Shown here: positions 34,323 through 43,513 of the stretch, piece after piece
Numbering within the stretch: the stretch's first letter is position 1
Layout of the letters: each line of letters starts with the position of its first letter
NCBI RefSeq assembly: GCF_003258945.1
Contig: NZ_QLIX01000017.1
Coordinates: 1 to 64,000 of the forward strand
Length of the DNA stretch: 64,000 bases
DNA from: Roseicella frigidaeris
GTDB lineage: Bacteria > Pseudomonadota > Alphaproteobacteria > Acetobacterales > Acetobacteraceae
Direction: 5' to 3'
The notes under the pieces: generated by a model
Seen by the model: the letters and a program-made list of their open reading frames with translations, nothing else
The model's database searches: none
Told to the model about the DNA's origin: nothing
Program-made: the position numbers and the translations under genes

Positions 34323-34760
34323 TCCCTTTTCCCGGTCCGTCGAGTCTCCCCAGGCGCTTGAAAGGCGCCGAGATGGCGGCGGCCCGATCGGTCTCGCCGG
34401 CCCTCGCGCGCGGATTGCCGCGGCAGCAGGCGCGCCCCGCATCGACGCCTTCGGCATCTCCAATCCCCTGATCCATTGTTCATGGGCTGCGATCGCCGCG
34501 GCGCCGGCCGCGTTCACGCTGCGGTCGAGGGGCCACCGCGCGCCCTGCACCCGCGCGCAGGCAAGCGTCGCGTCCCCGAGATCACGGAGCATCCGGGCAG
34601 GTGTGCAGCCGCGCTGCGGCTGGCGCGGACCCAGACGACCGTCAGCGATAACCGCCTTATCGAGGATCCTGACCGCACGCCATCGGCCGCTGCCGCACCA
34701 GTCCTCCGGTCACACCCCGCGCGCGGCGCCACGCCGCCAACAGCACGACAGGATCATCCC
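34323..34760. other. Intergenic stretch after tRNA-Phe, no gene recognised
   Basis: Open frames cross this region on both strands but none has a family match I recognise or a good start. Composition changes from window-typical GC-rich near the tRNA to lower GC towards 34600-34760, marking the left edge of the DUF421/H-NS patch. No copy of the tRNA 3' end (attachment site) and no integrase were seen. Confidence 0.5.
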
Positions 34761-35246
34761 ATGAATTGGACGAGTATGTTTTTTCAAAACTGGGAAGGGA
34801 TCGTACGGACGCTCATCGTCGGCGCGCTGGCCTATACCTTATTAGTTCTGTTCCTGCGCATTTCGGGCAAACGTACGCTCGCCAAGCTGAACGCCTTTGA
34901 TCTTGTCGTCACCGTCGCGCTTGGGTCCACGCTGTCCGCCATCTTGTTGCAGGAGTCCGTTGCCTTAGCTGAAGGGATGGTTGCCCTAACCCTGCTGATC
35001 CTCCTGCAATATGCCGTTGCCTATACCTCCGTCCGCTTCCCCGCCTTCGCAAAGGCAGTCCGATCGGAACCAAGCCTGCTGGCGCGCGACGGCGCGTATT
35101 GTGAAGCAGCCATGAGGCGCGAAAGGATCACCCATGGCGAGGCCTTGAGCGCCGTGCGCTCCGCGGGTGGGCGAGACATCGAAGACGTCGCCTTTCTTAT
35201 CCTGGAAAGCGACGGCACCCTCAGCGCGGGTTTAAAATCGAATTGA
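34761..35246 (+). CDS. DUF421 (YetF-like) membrane protein
   Basis: A 161-residue inner-membrane protein. Three hydrophobic helices lie in residues about 12-95, with the family signature ISGKRTLAKLNAFDLVVTVALGS after helix 1. A small cytoplasmic domain ends in RDIEDVAFLILESDGTLS. DUF421 proteins are linked to stress or spore traits in Bacillus, but their function is open. The base composition is lower in GC than the neighbours, with TTA and TTG leucine codons that are rare elsewhere in the window, suggesting acquisition by transfer. The ATG is preceded by a weak AGGA. It is convergent with the H-NS-like gene. Confidence 0.85.
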   Translation: MNWTSMFFQNWEGIVRTLIVGALAYTLLVLFLRISGKRTLAKLNAFDLVVTVALGSTLSAILLQESVALAEGMVALTLLILLQYAVAYTSVRFPAFAKAVRSEPSLLARDGAYCEAAMRRERITHGEALSAVRSAGGRDIEDVAFLILESDGTLSAGLKSN

Positions 35247-35307
35247 AGGCCGGGTGCTTGGCCAAGCCGCGGAACGCTCTCCGCGGCTCGCCTGGCTTGC
35301 CGTCGCC

Positions 35308-35676
35308 CTATTTCACGGCGAAGTCTGCCCGGCTCTGGCCCTCGGCTTCCAATGCCTGGAGCCATTTGGACATCCTGCCGCGCCCGCTCCAGGTTTCGCC
35401 GTTCGGGCCGCGGAATTTCACCGGCACAGGCGCCCCGGCGTCCCGGCGCGTCCGCCGGGAAGACTCGGCGGGCGACTGCGCGACCTTGGGGAAGACGGAT
35501 TCGAAGGACAGGCCAAGCTGCTCGATTTCCGCCCTGGCGCGCTCGATGACAGCGGTCTTGGCATCCTCCAGCTTCTCCAGCCGCTTCGCCTCCGCGGCGT
35601 CGCGAAGCGCCGTAAGCTCGGCAACGCTCATCCCGTCCAGGTCGAAGCTGCGCCGGGGGCTGTTATTATTCGCCAT
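35308..35676 (-). CDS. H-NS-family nucleoid protein
   Basis: A 122-residue protein. The N-terminal helix region (VAELTALRDAAEAKRLEKLE) would oligomerise. The C-terminal domain carries the H-NS DNA-binding signature KFRGPNGETWSGRGRMSKWL, whose basic R-G-R loop enters the minor groove of AT-rich DNA. Such proteins silence horizontally acquired genes. The placement next to a lower-GC DUF421 gene fits that role, either as silencer or as passenger. The ATG at 35676 is the first before the conserved part; upstream frame sequence looks non-coding. Confidence 0.85.
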   Translation of the reverse strand: MANNNSPRRSFDLDGMSVAELTALRDAAEAKRLEKLEDAKTAVIERARAEIEQLGLSFESVFPKVAQSPAESSRRTRRDAGAPVPVKFRGPNGETWSGRGRMSKWLQALEAEGQSRADFAVK

Positions 35677-36252
35677 GCTGATGACCCTTCGTTCTTTCCA
35701 AAGGCCATAGCAGAGCCGAGGCGAAACGGGAAACCCGCCGCTACCACGGTCTCGACGATCAATGCTGTCAAATATGACATTGTTCGGCGCGATCAGGGTT
35801 TTGGTCACGGCATGGTGGAATTGGCGCCATCGCGCGGGACATTTGGGCATCGCGCGCCTCCCAAAAGAGGCCGAAGGGCGGCATCGGCCCCTCGAAAGCC
35901 GGCGCTGGCCTGACCCTGGCAGGATTCAAGCCTTCCGGGATGGCCAAGGGATGATGGCCGATGACCGATCACGAGGATTATGTCCGGGCCGTCCCGGCCG
36001 TTTTCGGATAGGCGGCATGCCGATAATCTGAAGATCGCTTTGTGCGGGCGCGGCCGCCCTGCTGGCTGAGATGCGGCATTTCGAGTGCCAGTGTGCCAGA
36101 GGGGGGCACCAGAGGGGGGCGCCGGCGGGCGAGAGCGGCGCGGACCGGCTTCGCCCCGGCACGCCCTGGCCCTCCCGTCCCGCCCCCGTCTAGGATCGGC
36201 CCTGCGTCCAAACGAAAACAGCGCCGCAGGACGGCGCCGGGGGAAACGTGCC
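35677..36252. other. 576-bp intergenic region without a convincing gene
   Basis: It holds the promoter region of the H-NS-like gene on the left (locally AT-rich, about 35680-35820) and that of the binding-protein gene on the right. A short tandem repeat (CCAGAGGGGGGCA, two copies) lies at about 36096-36121. A frame at 35762-36031 is open but has no recognisable product and no good start. Confidence 0.5.
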
Positions 36253-37497
36253 GTGGAGACGACCAGACGATCGCTGCTGCAGGCCGGCGCCGCCGCCGCC
36301 ACCGCCACCGCCACCGCGGGCCTGCCCTGGCGCCCGGCTCGCGCCCAGGCGGCCGGCCCCATCCGCATCGGCGTGCTGACCGACATGGCGGGGCCCTATC
36401 GCGACATCAACGGCCCCGTCTCCGTCGCCTGCACCCGCCTCGCGGCGCAGGAGGCGGCCCGCCTCGGCCTGCAGGTGGAGGTGCTGGTGGCGGACAACCA
36501 GAACCGCCCGGACGTCGCGCTGAACATCACGCGGCAATGGTACGACCGCGACGGCGTCGATGCCGTCGTCAACATCACCTCCTCCGCCGCCGCCCTCGCC
36601 GTCGCCGAGCTGTCGCGGGAGAAGAACAAGGTGATGCTCGCCACCTCGCCCGCGACCTCCGACCTCACCGGCCGCGCCTGCACGCCGAACACCGTGCACT
36701 GGGTCTACGACACCTACATGCTCGCCAACTCCACCGGCGGCGCCACGGTGAAGGCGGGCGGCACGAGCTGGTTCTTCATCACCGCCGACTACGCCTTCGG
36801 CCATTCGCTGGAGCGCGACACCACGCGCTTCGTGCAGGCGAATGGCGGCAAGGTGCTGGGCGCGGTCCGCACGCCCTTCCCGGGCACGACGGATTTCTCC
36901 TCCTTCCTGCTGCAGGCCCAGGCCTCGGGCGCCAAGGTGATCGGCCTCGCCAATGCCGGCACGGATACGGTGAACTGCATCAAGCAGGCGGCGGAGTTCG
37001 GCATGACCCGGCGCGGCATCAAGGTGGCGTCGTTGCTGATGTTCCTGCCGGATGTGCATGCGCTCGGCCTGCCGGTGGCGCAGGGGCTGGTCTGCACCGA
37101 GACCTTCTACTGGGACCTCAACGACCGCACCCGCGCCTTCGCCCAGCGCGCCCGCGCGCTCGCCGGCCAGGTCCCCATCAGCATGATCCAGGCCGGCGAG
37201 TATTCGGCGACGCTGCATTACCTGAAGGCGGCCGCCGATCTCGGCCTGGCGGCGGCCAAGGCCGATGGCGCGGCCACCGTGGCCCGCATGAAGGCGATGC
37301 CCTGCGACGACGACGCCTTCGGCCCCGGCCGCATCCGCGAGGACGGGCGGAAGCTCCACCCGGCCTATCTCTTCGAGGTGAAGAAGCCCGAGGAGAGCCG
37401 CGGCCCCTTCGACTACTACAAGCTGCTGCAGACCACCGAGGCGGAGCAGGCCTTCCGCCCGCTCGGCGAAGGCGGCTGCCCCCTCATCCGCGCCTGA
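36253..37497 (+). CDS. Branched-chain amino acid-type ABC substrate-binding protein
   Basis: A 414-residue periplasmic binding protein (Peripla_BP_6, LivK-like). A Tat-like signal (TTRRSLLQAGAAAATATATA) ends near ARAQ. The two-lobe fold starts with IRIGVLTDMAGPYRDINGP and includes VNITSSAAALAVAELSREK and GTTDFSSFLLQAQASGAKVIGL. Family members bind amino acids, amides or aromatic acids. The GTG at 36253 begins the signal peptide; in-frame ATG codons further up add no signal-like sequence. No permease or ATPase genes accompany it. Confidence 0.9.
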   Translation: METTRRSLLQAGAAAATATATAGLPWRPARAQAAGPIRIGVLTDMAGPYRDINGPVSVACTRLAAQEAARLGLQVEVLVADNQNRPDVALNITRQWYDRDGVDAVVNITSSAAALAVAELSREKNKVMLATSPATSDLTGRACTPNTVHWVYDTYMLANSTGGATVKAGGTSWFFITADYAFGHSLERDTTRFVQANGGKVLGAVRTPFPGTTDFSSFLLQAQASGAKVIGLANAGTDTVNCIKQAAEFGMTRRGIKVASLLMFLPDVHALGLPVAQGLVCTETFYWDLNDRTRAFAQRARALAGQVPISMIQAGEYSATLHYLKAAADLGLAAAKADGAATVARMKAMPCDDDAFGPGRIREDGRKLHPAYLFEVKKPEESRGPFDYYKLLQTTEAEQAFRPLGEGGCPLIRA

Positions 37498-37510
37498 CCG
37501 GGCGCGGCGC

Positions 37511-38791
37511 CTATTCCCCCGGCGCCGGCACCATCGCCGCGCGCCGGCGGGCGACGCGGGACCGCGCGGATTGCTTGCGCCACCAGATCAGCACGCCCGT
37601 GGCGCTGACCACGGCGACGACGACGCCCATGACGGAGATGAGGATCCGCCCCGGCAGGCCGAGGATGCGCCCGGAATGCAGCGGGAATTGCGCCTGGACG
37701 AAGATGTCGGCGGCGGTGCCGACCCAGGGCTCCTGCCGCCCGAGGATGCGGCCATCCTGCCCGTCGAGGTAGAGCAGCGGCGGCCCCACCCCGGCCGCGC
37801 CATGCTCGTCGCCCGGCTGGAAGAAGCGGAGGCCGTAGAGGCCGAAGCCCGGCGCGTAGAACAGGCTGCCGGCCGGCTCGGCCCAGCCGCGCCGCGAGGC
37901 CTCCGCCTGGCCGAGCGCCACGGCCTCCTCGCGCGTGATGCGCGGCGCGATGGGGGCGTGCAGCGGCGCCGGGGCGCGTTCCATGAAGGGCGTCGGGCTG
38001 AGTTGCGAGACCTGCGACATCAGCGGCAGGAAGACCTCGCGGTAGAGGTTGAGCGAGAAGCCGGTGAAGGCGAGCGTCAGCAGCAGCGCCCAGGTCCAGA
38101 GGCTGACGGCGCGATGGATGTCGAAGGTGATGCGGTAGCTGCTGCCGGAGCGCTTGATCATCCAGGCCGGCTTCCAGCGCGCCCAGGTGCCGCGGGAGAG
38201 TTGCCGCGTCACCGCCGCCGGGCGGTCGCGCCGCGGCGCTGGCCGCGGCGGCAGGGTCAGGTAGAAGCCGATGAAGCAGTCGATCGTCCAGAGGATGGCG
38301 ATGCCGCCGAGCAGCCAGATGCCCCAGCGGTCGATGCCCCAGACCTCTGGCATGTGCAGGCTGAAATGCAGCTTGTAGAGGAAGGAGACCAGCGTCTCGC
38401 GGCTGATCGGCCAGGCTTGGCCCCATTCGCGGCGGCCGAGCTCCTCCCCGGTCGCGGGGTCGAGGAAGACCTGGTTGTAGCCAGGCTCGTACAGCCGGCC
38501 GGTCGCCGGATCGACCGCCGGCTGCACGAAGATCGCCAGGGATTCCCCAGGCTCGACGGAGAGCGGGACGAAGGTGGCGCGCACCCGCGGGTCGCGCGCC
38601 TCGACGGCCCGCGCCAGTTCGAGCGGCGGCAAGGCCGGGCCAGGGACGCGGGCCTCGGTCAGATGCGGGTTCAGCCACTCGTCCAGCTCGTGGTCCCAGG
38701 AGATGACCGCACCGGTGAGGCCGGTGACGATCAGGAAGCCGGCGATGAACAGCCCGACCCAGCGATGCAACAGCCCGGCAGCCTGGCGCAT
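37511..38791 (-). CDS. PepSY-domain inner-membrane protein (PiuB-like)
   Basis: A 426-residue protein with four predicted helices. The first is HRWVGLFIAGFLIVTGLTGAV, the second and third flank residues 165-260, and the last (ILISVMGVVVAVVSATGVLIWW) ends in the family W-W-R-K motif. Periplasmic PepSY domains lie between helices 1-2 and 3-4. Conserved histidines (KLHFSLHMP, FDIHRAVSLW) suit a heme or ferric-reductase role. Homologues are often iron-regulated and sit near TonB receptors, not seen here. The ATG at 38791 follows GAGGG. Its stop is 13 bp from the convergent binding-protein stop. Confidence 0.85.
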   Translation of the reverse strand: MRQAAGLLHRWVGLFIAGFLIVTGLTGAVISWDHELDEWLNPHLTEARVPGPALPPLELARAVEARDPRVRATFVPLSVEPGESLAIFVQPAVDPATGRLYEPGYNQVFLDPATGEELGRREWGQAWPISRETLVSFLYKLHFSLHMPEVWGIDRWGIWLLGGIAILWTIDCFIGFYLTLPPRPAPRRDRPAAVTRQLSRGTWARWKPAWMIKRSGSSYRITFDIHRAVSLWTWALLLTLAFTGFSLNLYREVFLPLMSQVSQLSPTPFMERAPAPLHAPIAPRITREEAVALGQAEASRRGWAEPAGSLFYAPGFGLYGLRFFQPGDEHGAAGVGPPLLYLDGQDGRILGRQEPWVGTAADIFVQAQFPLHSGRILGLPGRILISVMGVVVAVVSATGVLIWWRKQSARSRVARRRAAMVPAPGE

Positions 38792-38942
38792 GATTTGCCC
38801 TCGTTCCGTCTTGCAGCGCGTGGGAGGCGGCACCCTATGGACGCGGGGCGGCCCCGCCGGCAAGCGCGATGCGCCCCGGGCCGCGGCCAGGACGCAGCGG
38901 GGCGAGCAGCCCAGGGTGGTCCGGAGGGGGAGGCAGGATCGC

Positions 38943-39017
<75 letters not shown>

Positions 39018-39111
39018 GTTCCAGGCGGCGGGGAGATACACGCGCCGCCCGCAAAGGGCAACGCCCCCTGCGCAATTCTCTTCCGCGGGCAGGCCGCCGC
39101 GGCCCCCCGGC

Positions 39112-40392
39112 TCAGGCCGCGCTCGCCGCCGGCATCGCGGGGCGCGCGGGGGAGGTCCAGGCGATCTGCCCGACCGTGCCGCAGCTCGTGCAGACCGGCG
39201 TCCAGCGCGGCTGCTCCGTGCCGCAATGCGCGCAGCGCCAGGCCGGCTCCGGCGACGCCGCGGCGGCCTGGCGCAGCCAGCGGGCCTGCGCCGCCCGCGC
39301 CTCGGCGGTCTCGCCATGCTCGGCCTCCTCGAGCTCGGCCAGCAGCAGATAGGCCCGCCGATCCGCCTCGCCCGAGGCCACCAGCGCATCCAGCGCCGCC
39401 CGTGCCCGCCCGGTCAGCCCGGCGGCCAAGGCGATGCGGGCCAGCAGCAGCCGGCTCTCGGCCGCCTCCGGGTTGCGGCGGATGAGCTGCTCCACCGCCT
39501 TCACCCGCATCAGCACGTCCGGCTCGTCCACCAGATAGGCCTCGGCGAGGTCGGGATGCGGCGCCGCGGCCCAGGCCTCCTCCAGCACCGCCCGCGCCCG
39601 CCGCGGGCTGCCGCCCTCGCGCAGCCGCTGCGCATGCGCGATCGCCGCCGGCGCGAAGCCCTTGTCGAGCTGGAAGGCCTGCCGCTCCAGCTCGGCCGCC
39701 TTGGTCGCATCCGGCTCCTGCGCCGCCGCCGCCAGGGCCAGCACCGGCTTCGGCGTCTCGGGCGCCGAGAGGGCGAGCGCCTCGCGCCAGTCATGGGTGC
39801 GGAGCGCCAGCTCCGCCCGCTCCTCGCGCAGCCAGGCGGCGCCGGGCTGGATCGTCTCGGCCTCCCGCGCCAGGGCCTGCGCCGCCTCCCAGTCGCCCCG
39901 CTGCATCGCCTGCCGCAGCAGGCCGCGCAGGCCGAGGAAGCGGGCATCCTCGCGCTCGGCCAGGGTGCGGAACGCCTCGGCCGCCGCATCCTCGCGGCCG
40001 GACAGCCGCTCGGCCTCGGCCGCCAGCAACAGGGTCTGCGGCGTGTCGCCGAGATGCTGGCGGGCCTTGCGCACCTCGAGCCGCGCCGCCTCCGCGGTGC
40101 CGGCCGCGAGCGCGATCAGCGCCCGCGTCACCGCGGCGTCGCCATCCGCCCGCCGGCGCAGCGCCCGCTTCTCGCGCAGCCGTCGCGGCAGCCGCCGCAG
40201 CGCGCCGATCGCCACCAGGATGCCGTGCAGCACCAGAAAGCCGAGGGCCAGCAGCAGCAACGCGATGGGGAAGCTGGTGCCGATCCAGGCATCGCCCACC
40301 TGGATCTGCACGGTGCCGCCGAGCTCGGCCAGGTACATCGCCGCGGCGACGCCGATGACCAGCAGCAGCAGGACTGCGATCGCAGCGCGCAT
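39112..40392 (-). CDS. hemY: HemY N-terminal-domain TPR protein with C-terminal zinc ribbon
   Basis: A 426-residue inner-membrane protein. Two N-terminal helices (about residues 4-22 and 42-65) flank a short loop. A long TPR-like helical array follows (LIALAAGTAEAARLEVRKA through LLLARIALAAGL). The C-terminal tail carries CAHCGTEQPRWTPVCTSCG, a four-cysteine zinc-ribbon like that of LapB. HemY of this type is encoded with the porphyrin genes, but its step is unknown; it is unrelated to protoporphyrinogen oxidase also called HemY. It starts 4 bp after mic60 and ends the hemC-hemD-mic60-hemY operon. Confidence 0.88.
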   Translation of the reverse strand: MRAAIAVLLLLVIGVAAAMYLAELGGTVQIQVGDAWIGTSFPIALLLLALGFLVLHGILVAIGALRRLPRRLREKRALRRRADGDAAVTRALIALAAGTAEAARLEVRKARQHLGDTPQTLLLAAEAERLSGREDAAAEAFRTLAEREDARFLGLRGLLRQAMQRGDWEAAQALAREAETIQPGAAWLREERAELALRTHDWREALALSAPETPKPVLALAAAAQEPDATKAAELERQAFQLDKGFAPAAIAHAQRLREGGSPRRARAVLEEAWAAAPHPDLAEAYLVDEPDVLMRVKAVEQLIRRNPEAAESRLLLARIALAAGLTGRARAALDALVASGEADRRAYLLLAELEEAEHGETAEARAAQARWLRQAAAASPEPAWRCAHCGTEQPRWTPVCTSCGTVGQIAWTSPARPAMPAASAA

Positions 40393-40396
40393 CGGC

Positions 40397-41722
40397 TCAG
40401 CCCGCCGCCAGCTGGCGCAGCGCGGCGCGCGCCGCGAGCAGCGCCCGCGCCTGGTCGGCCCAGCCCTGCATCGCCTGCCGCGCGGGCGGCGGCAGCCGGT
40501 CGATGTGCTGCAGGCTCATCTCGACATCCCCGGCCTCGAGGGCGCGGCGGGCGCGCTCGATCTCCGCCTCCGCCGCATCGCCCCAGACCACCTGGTCGCC
40601 GCGGCGGATGGTGACGAGGCCGCCGAGCCGGGTCAGCGCGCTGTCCATCACGCCCGGCTTGCTGCCATCGGGCTGCATCGCCGCGTCCGAGGCGGCGCGC
40701 GCCGCCTTGGCCGCGTCCTCGAAGGAGAGGCGGAGCGCGGCCTCGGTCGGCGGCGCCGCCTGGGCGAAGCGGGCGAGGGCCTGCGGCGGCTGGTCGATGC
40801 GGGCGAGCGCCTCGCCGAGCGGCTGGCCGGCGCCGAGCGCGCCGCGCAGCCTGTCGATGGCGGCGAGCCGCGCGGTGCGGCTCTCCAGCGCCTGCATCTG
40901 CTTCTGCGCCTGCTCCAGCGCCGCGACGCGCTGGCCGAGCGCCGCGTCGAGCGCGCCGAGCTTCTGCTGCGTCGTCTGCTCCAGCGTCTGCAGCCGCTGC
41001 TGCGCCGCCTGGTCGCGCTGCTCATCGGCGCGGGCCGCCTCCTGCAGCTTCTGCGTCAGCGCCTGCTGCGCCGCCTGCTCGCGCTGCTCGTCGGCGCGCT
41101 GCGCCTCCTGCAGACGCCGTGTGAGATCGGCATCGAGCTGCTGCAGCCGCGTCGCCTGCGCCTCCACCCGCGTGCCCAGCGCATCGAAGGCGGCGCGCGG
41201 CGCGACGGCGGCGGGATCGAAGGCCGGCTTCGCCTCCAGCGCCTGCAGCCGGCGCTCATTGGCGGCGGCGCGGTCGGTCGCCTGCGCCGCGCCGCGCTCG
41301 GCCACCGCCGCGCGCTCGGCGAGCGAGGCCACCTGCCCCTCCAGCGGCCGCAGGTCCGGCATCTGCGGCGGCGGCTTGTTCTCGAGCGCCTGCACCCGGC
41401 CTTCCAGCGGCGCCAGCGCCTGCAGCCGGCCGCCGAGCGTGCCGAGCTCGCCGCGCACCCCCTCCAGCGCGCCGAGCCGCTGCTCGAGCTGCGCCACGCG
41501 CGCCGGGTCGACGCCGGCCTCGTTCGTCGAGCGCGGCGTCTTCAGCAGCCACCACAGGGCGAGCAGGAGCACGACGCCGCCAAGGACGATCATCACCGCC
41601 GCCGGGTCGAGGCGCTTCGGCGCGGGCGGGTCCAGCGGCGAGTTGCGGGGCGTCGGCGACGGGGTGGTGCCAGGGGTGCCACCACCAGGGGTGCCGGCGG
41701 GTGTCTCGGGAGTCTCGCTCAT
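40397..41722 (-). CDS. Bacterial Mic60/mitofilin-family protein
   Basis: A 441-residue protein. The N-terminal 40 residues are Pro/Thr-rich and cytoplasmic. One membrane helix follows (AVMIVLGGVVLLLALWWLL, about 43-61). A long Gln/Arg/Ala coiled coil spans about residues 75-310, including near-repeats of the type ADEQR-Q-AAQQ. The C-terminal mitofilin-like domain covers about 320-430 (LRGALGAGQPLGEALARI and ALEAGDVEMSLQHIDRLP). Alphaproteobacterial Mic60 shapes inner or intracytoplasmic membranes and is the ancestor of the mitochondrial crista-junction protein. Its place between hemD and hemY is the known alphaproteobacterial location. It begins 9 bp after hemD. Confidence 0.88.
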   Translation of the reverse strand: MSETPETPAGTPGGGTPGTTPSPTPRNSPLDPPAPKRLDPAAVMIVLGGVVLLLALWWLLKTPRSTNEAGVDPARVAQLEQRLGALEGVRGELGTLGGRLQALAPLEGRVQALENKPPPQMPDLRPLEGQVASLAERAAVAERGAAQATDRAAANERRLQALEAKPAFDPAAVAPRAAFDALGTRVEAQATRLQQLDADLTRRLQEAQRADEQREQAAQQALTQKLQEAARADEQRDQAAQQRLQTLEQTTQQKLGALDAALGQRVAALEQAQKQMQALESRTARLAAIDRLRGALGAGQPLGEALARIDQPPQALARFAQAAPPTEAALRLSFEDAAKAARAASDAAMQPDGSKPGVMDSALTRLGGLVTIRRGDQVVWGDAAEAEIERARRALEAGDVEMSLQHIDRLPPPARQAMQGWADQARALLAARAALRQLAAG

Positions 41723-41731
41723 GGGTGCAGC

Positions 41732-42478
41732 CTACCTGGGACCGAGCAAAGCCAACAATGAGTCCTGGTCGGGCCGACCGGCGACTCGCACCGCGCGCCA
41801 AGCCAGGGGTGCGAGGGCCCGGACCGCCGCCTCGGCAACTCTCGGGCTGATGACCAACGCCTCCATCGACGCCGCGGTTGCGGCATGGCCGGAGGCCTTG
41901 AGGAGGGAGATGGCACGCCGCGCCGAACGGGGCGAGAAGAACAGGGCGGCAACAACCTCACCATCCCGTTGCAAGGCGGCGAGCGCCGTCTCGGGCAGCG
42001 CGGCGGCCGGCCGCGCCGCATAGGCGACGCGGCGCAGCACGCGAAAGCCGTGCGCGCGCAGCCCGGCCGCGAGCTCGGCGCCGTAGCCCTCGCCCACGGC
42101 CAGCAGCAGCGGCCCGGCCGCCGGGTCGAGGCTGCGGGCCGCCAGCGCCGCCAGCGCCGCGGCATCGCCCGCCGCCGCCGCCACCCGGGCGAAGCCGCGG
42201 GCCCGCGCCTCGGTGGCCGTCGCCTCGCCCACCGCCAGCACCGGCAGGTCGCCCAGCCGGTCCTCCAGGCCCTCGCCCAGCGGCAGGGCGCGGGCGGCGG
42301 CCCGGCTGGTCAGCAGCAGGGCCTGGGCCGGCGGCAGGGCGAAGGGGCGCGCGGCCAGGACCAGGGCGGGGGCGAGGACCGGCCGCCAGCCGAGGCCGGC
42401 CACCCGATGCGCCGTCTCCGCCCCGCCGGGCTCCGGGCGGGTGACCAGCACGCCGGGCGGCGTCGCGGGCGACGCCAT
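41732..42478 (-). CDS. hemD: Uroporphyrinogen-III synthase
   Basis: A 248-residue enzyme that cyclises hydroxymethylbilane with inversion of ring D. The family is weakly conserved. Recognisable parts are VLVTRPEPGGAETAHRVAGL at the N-terminus, LLLTSRAAARAL, LPVLAVGEATATEARARGF and the second-domain VAALFFSPRSARRAI. It lies directly after hemC (4-bp gap), which confirms the assignment. Confidence 0.92.
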   Translation of the reverse strand: MASPATPPGVLVTRPEPGGAETAHRVAGLGWRPVLAPALVLAARPFALPPAQALLLTSRAAARALPLGEGLEDRLGDLPVLAVGEATATEARARGFARVAAAAGDAAALAALAARSLDPAAGPLLLAVGEGYGAELAAGLRAHGFRVLRRVAYAARPAAALPETALAALQRDGEVVAALFFSPRSARRAISLLKASGHAATAASMEALVISPRVAEAAVRALAPLAWRAVRVAGRPDQDSLLALLGPR

Positions 42479-42482
42479 GGCG

Positions 42483-43472
42483 TCAGGCGAAGAGGTCGGC
42501 GGGGCTGTCCGCGCGCAGGCTGCGGCCCAGCTCGGCGCCCAGCTCCCGCGCCTGCTTCACCAGGCCGGTCAGGGCGCGCTTCAGCAGGAAGGAGCCGTCC
42601 GGCCGCGCCACCAGCCCGGTCAGGTGCAGCTGGCCATCCGGCAGCAGCCGCGCATGGCCGCCGATCGGCGTGCGGCAGGAGCCGTCGAGCGCGGCGAGGA
42701 AGGCGCGCTCGGCCCGGCTGACGGCCGCCGCCTCGCGGTCCTCGATGGCCGAGAGCAGCTCGCACAGCTCCTCGTTCGATTCGCGGACGGTGATGCCGAC
42801 GATCCCCTGCCCGGCGGCCGGCACCATCGCCTCCGGGTCGAGGACGATCGCCGCCTGCTCGGCCATGCCGAGGCGCTTCAGCCCGGCGAGCGCCAGCAGG
42901 CTGGCGGTGAACTCGCCGCTGCGCACCCGGCCGAGCCGGGTCTGCACATTGCCCCGGATGACGCCGCAGCGGAGATCCGGGCGGGCGAAGAGGATCTGGC
43001 TCTGCCGGCGGACCGAGGCGGTGCCGACCAGGGCGCCGGCCGGCAGGCAGGCATAGGGATCGGCGGCGTCGGGCACGCCGCAGCCCTCGCCCAGCACGAT
43101 CGCATCCCGCGCATCCTCGCGCTTCAGGGTGCAGGCGAGGACGATGCCGGGGGGCAGCTCGGTCTCCAGGTCCTTCAGGCTGTGGACCGCGAAATCGATC
43201 CGGCGGTCGAGCAGCGCCTCGTGGATCTCCTTGGCGAAGAGGCCCTTGCCGCCAATATCGGCGAGGCGCCGGTCGAGGATGCGGTCACCCGAGGTGGCGA
43301 TGACATGCTCCTCGAAGGCCTGCGCCGCGCGCAGGACCGGGCAGAGATCGCTGATGATGGCGAGGAAGTGCCGGGTCTGCCACAAGGCGAGCGGCGAGCC
43401 GCGCGTGCCGACGCGCAGCGGCAGGGCACTGCCGTGGCGCGGAACCTCGGACAGGGGATGGCCGGCGGACAT
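42483..43472 (-). CDS. hemC: Porphobilinogen deaminase (hydroxymethylbilane synthase)
   Basis: A 329-residue enzyme joining four porphobilinogens. RVGTRGSPLALWQT opens domain 1. The catalytic Asp lies in VHSLKDLETELP. The dipyrromethane cofactor is attached to Cys266 in LDGSCRTPIGGHA. The ATG at 43472 is used; an ATG four codons earlier is possible. It heads the hemC-hemD-mic60-hemY operon, divergent from tsaD across only 41 bp, so the two promoters must overlap. Confidence 0.97.
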   Translation of the reverse strand: MSAGHPLSEVPRHGSALPLRVGTRGSPLALWQTRHFLAIISDLCPVLRAAQAFEEHVIATSGDRILDRRLADIGGKGLFAKEIHEALLDRRIDFAVHSLKDLETELPPGIVLACTLKREDARDAIVLGEGCGVPDAADPYACLPAGALVGTASVRRQSQILFARPDLRCGVIRGNVQTRLGRVRSGEFTASLLALAGLKRLGMAEQAAIVLDPEAMVPAAGQGIVGITVRESNEELCELLSAIEDREAAAVSRAERAFLAALDGSCRTPIGGHARLLPDGQLHLTGLVARPDGSFLLKRALTGLVKQARELGAELGRSLRADSPADLFA

Positions 43473-43513
43473 GGGCGCCCTCATAGGGCCGCGGCCATGG
43501 ATGGGAAAGTGGG

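Noticed and set aside
34196-34592. Minus-strand frames across tRNA-Phe, including peptides like R-G-G-I-E-P-P-T and an Ala-rich stretch from 34592
   Set aside because: These peptides are the well-known antisense readings of tRNA-Phe. The part beyond the tRNA matches no family I recognise and has no good start.
35762-36031. 89-codon open frame upstream of the binding-protein gene
   Set aside because: No recognisable product, no binding site, and composition typical of intergenic DNA.
34311-36113. Possible tRNA-Phe attachment-site duplication (GGGCACCA near 36106)
   Set aside because: Only eight bases match the tRNA 3' end, within a G-rich repeat; chance is likely and no integrase is present.
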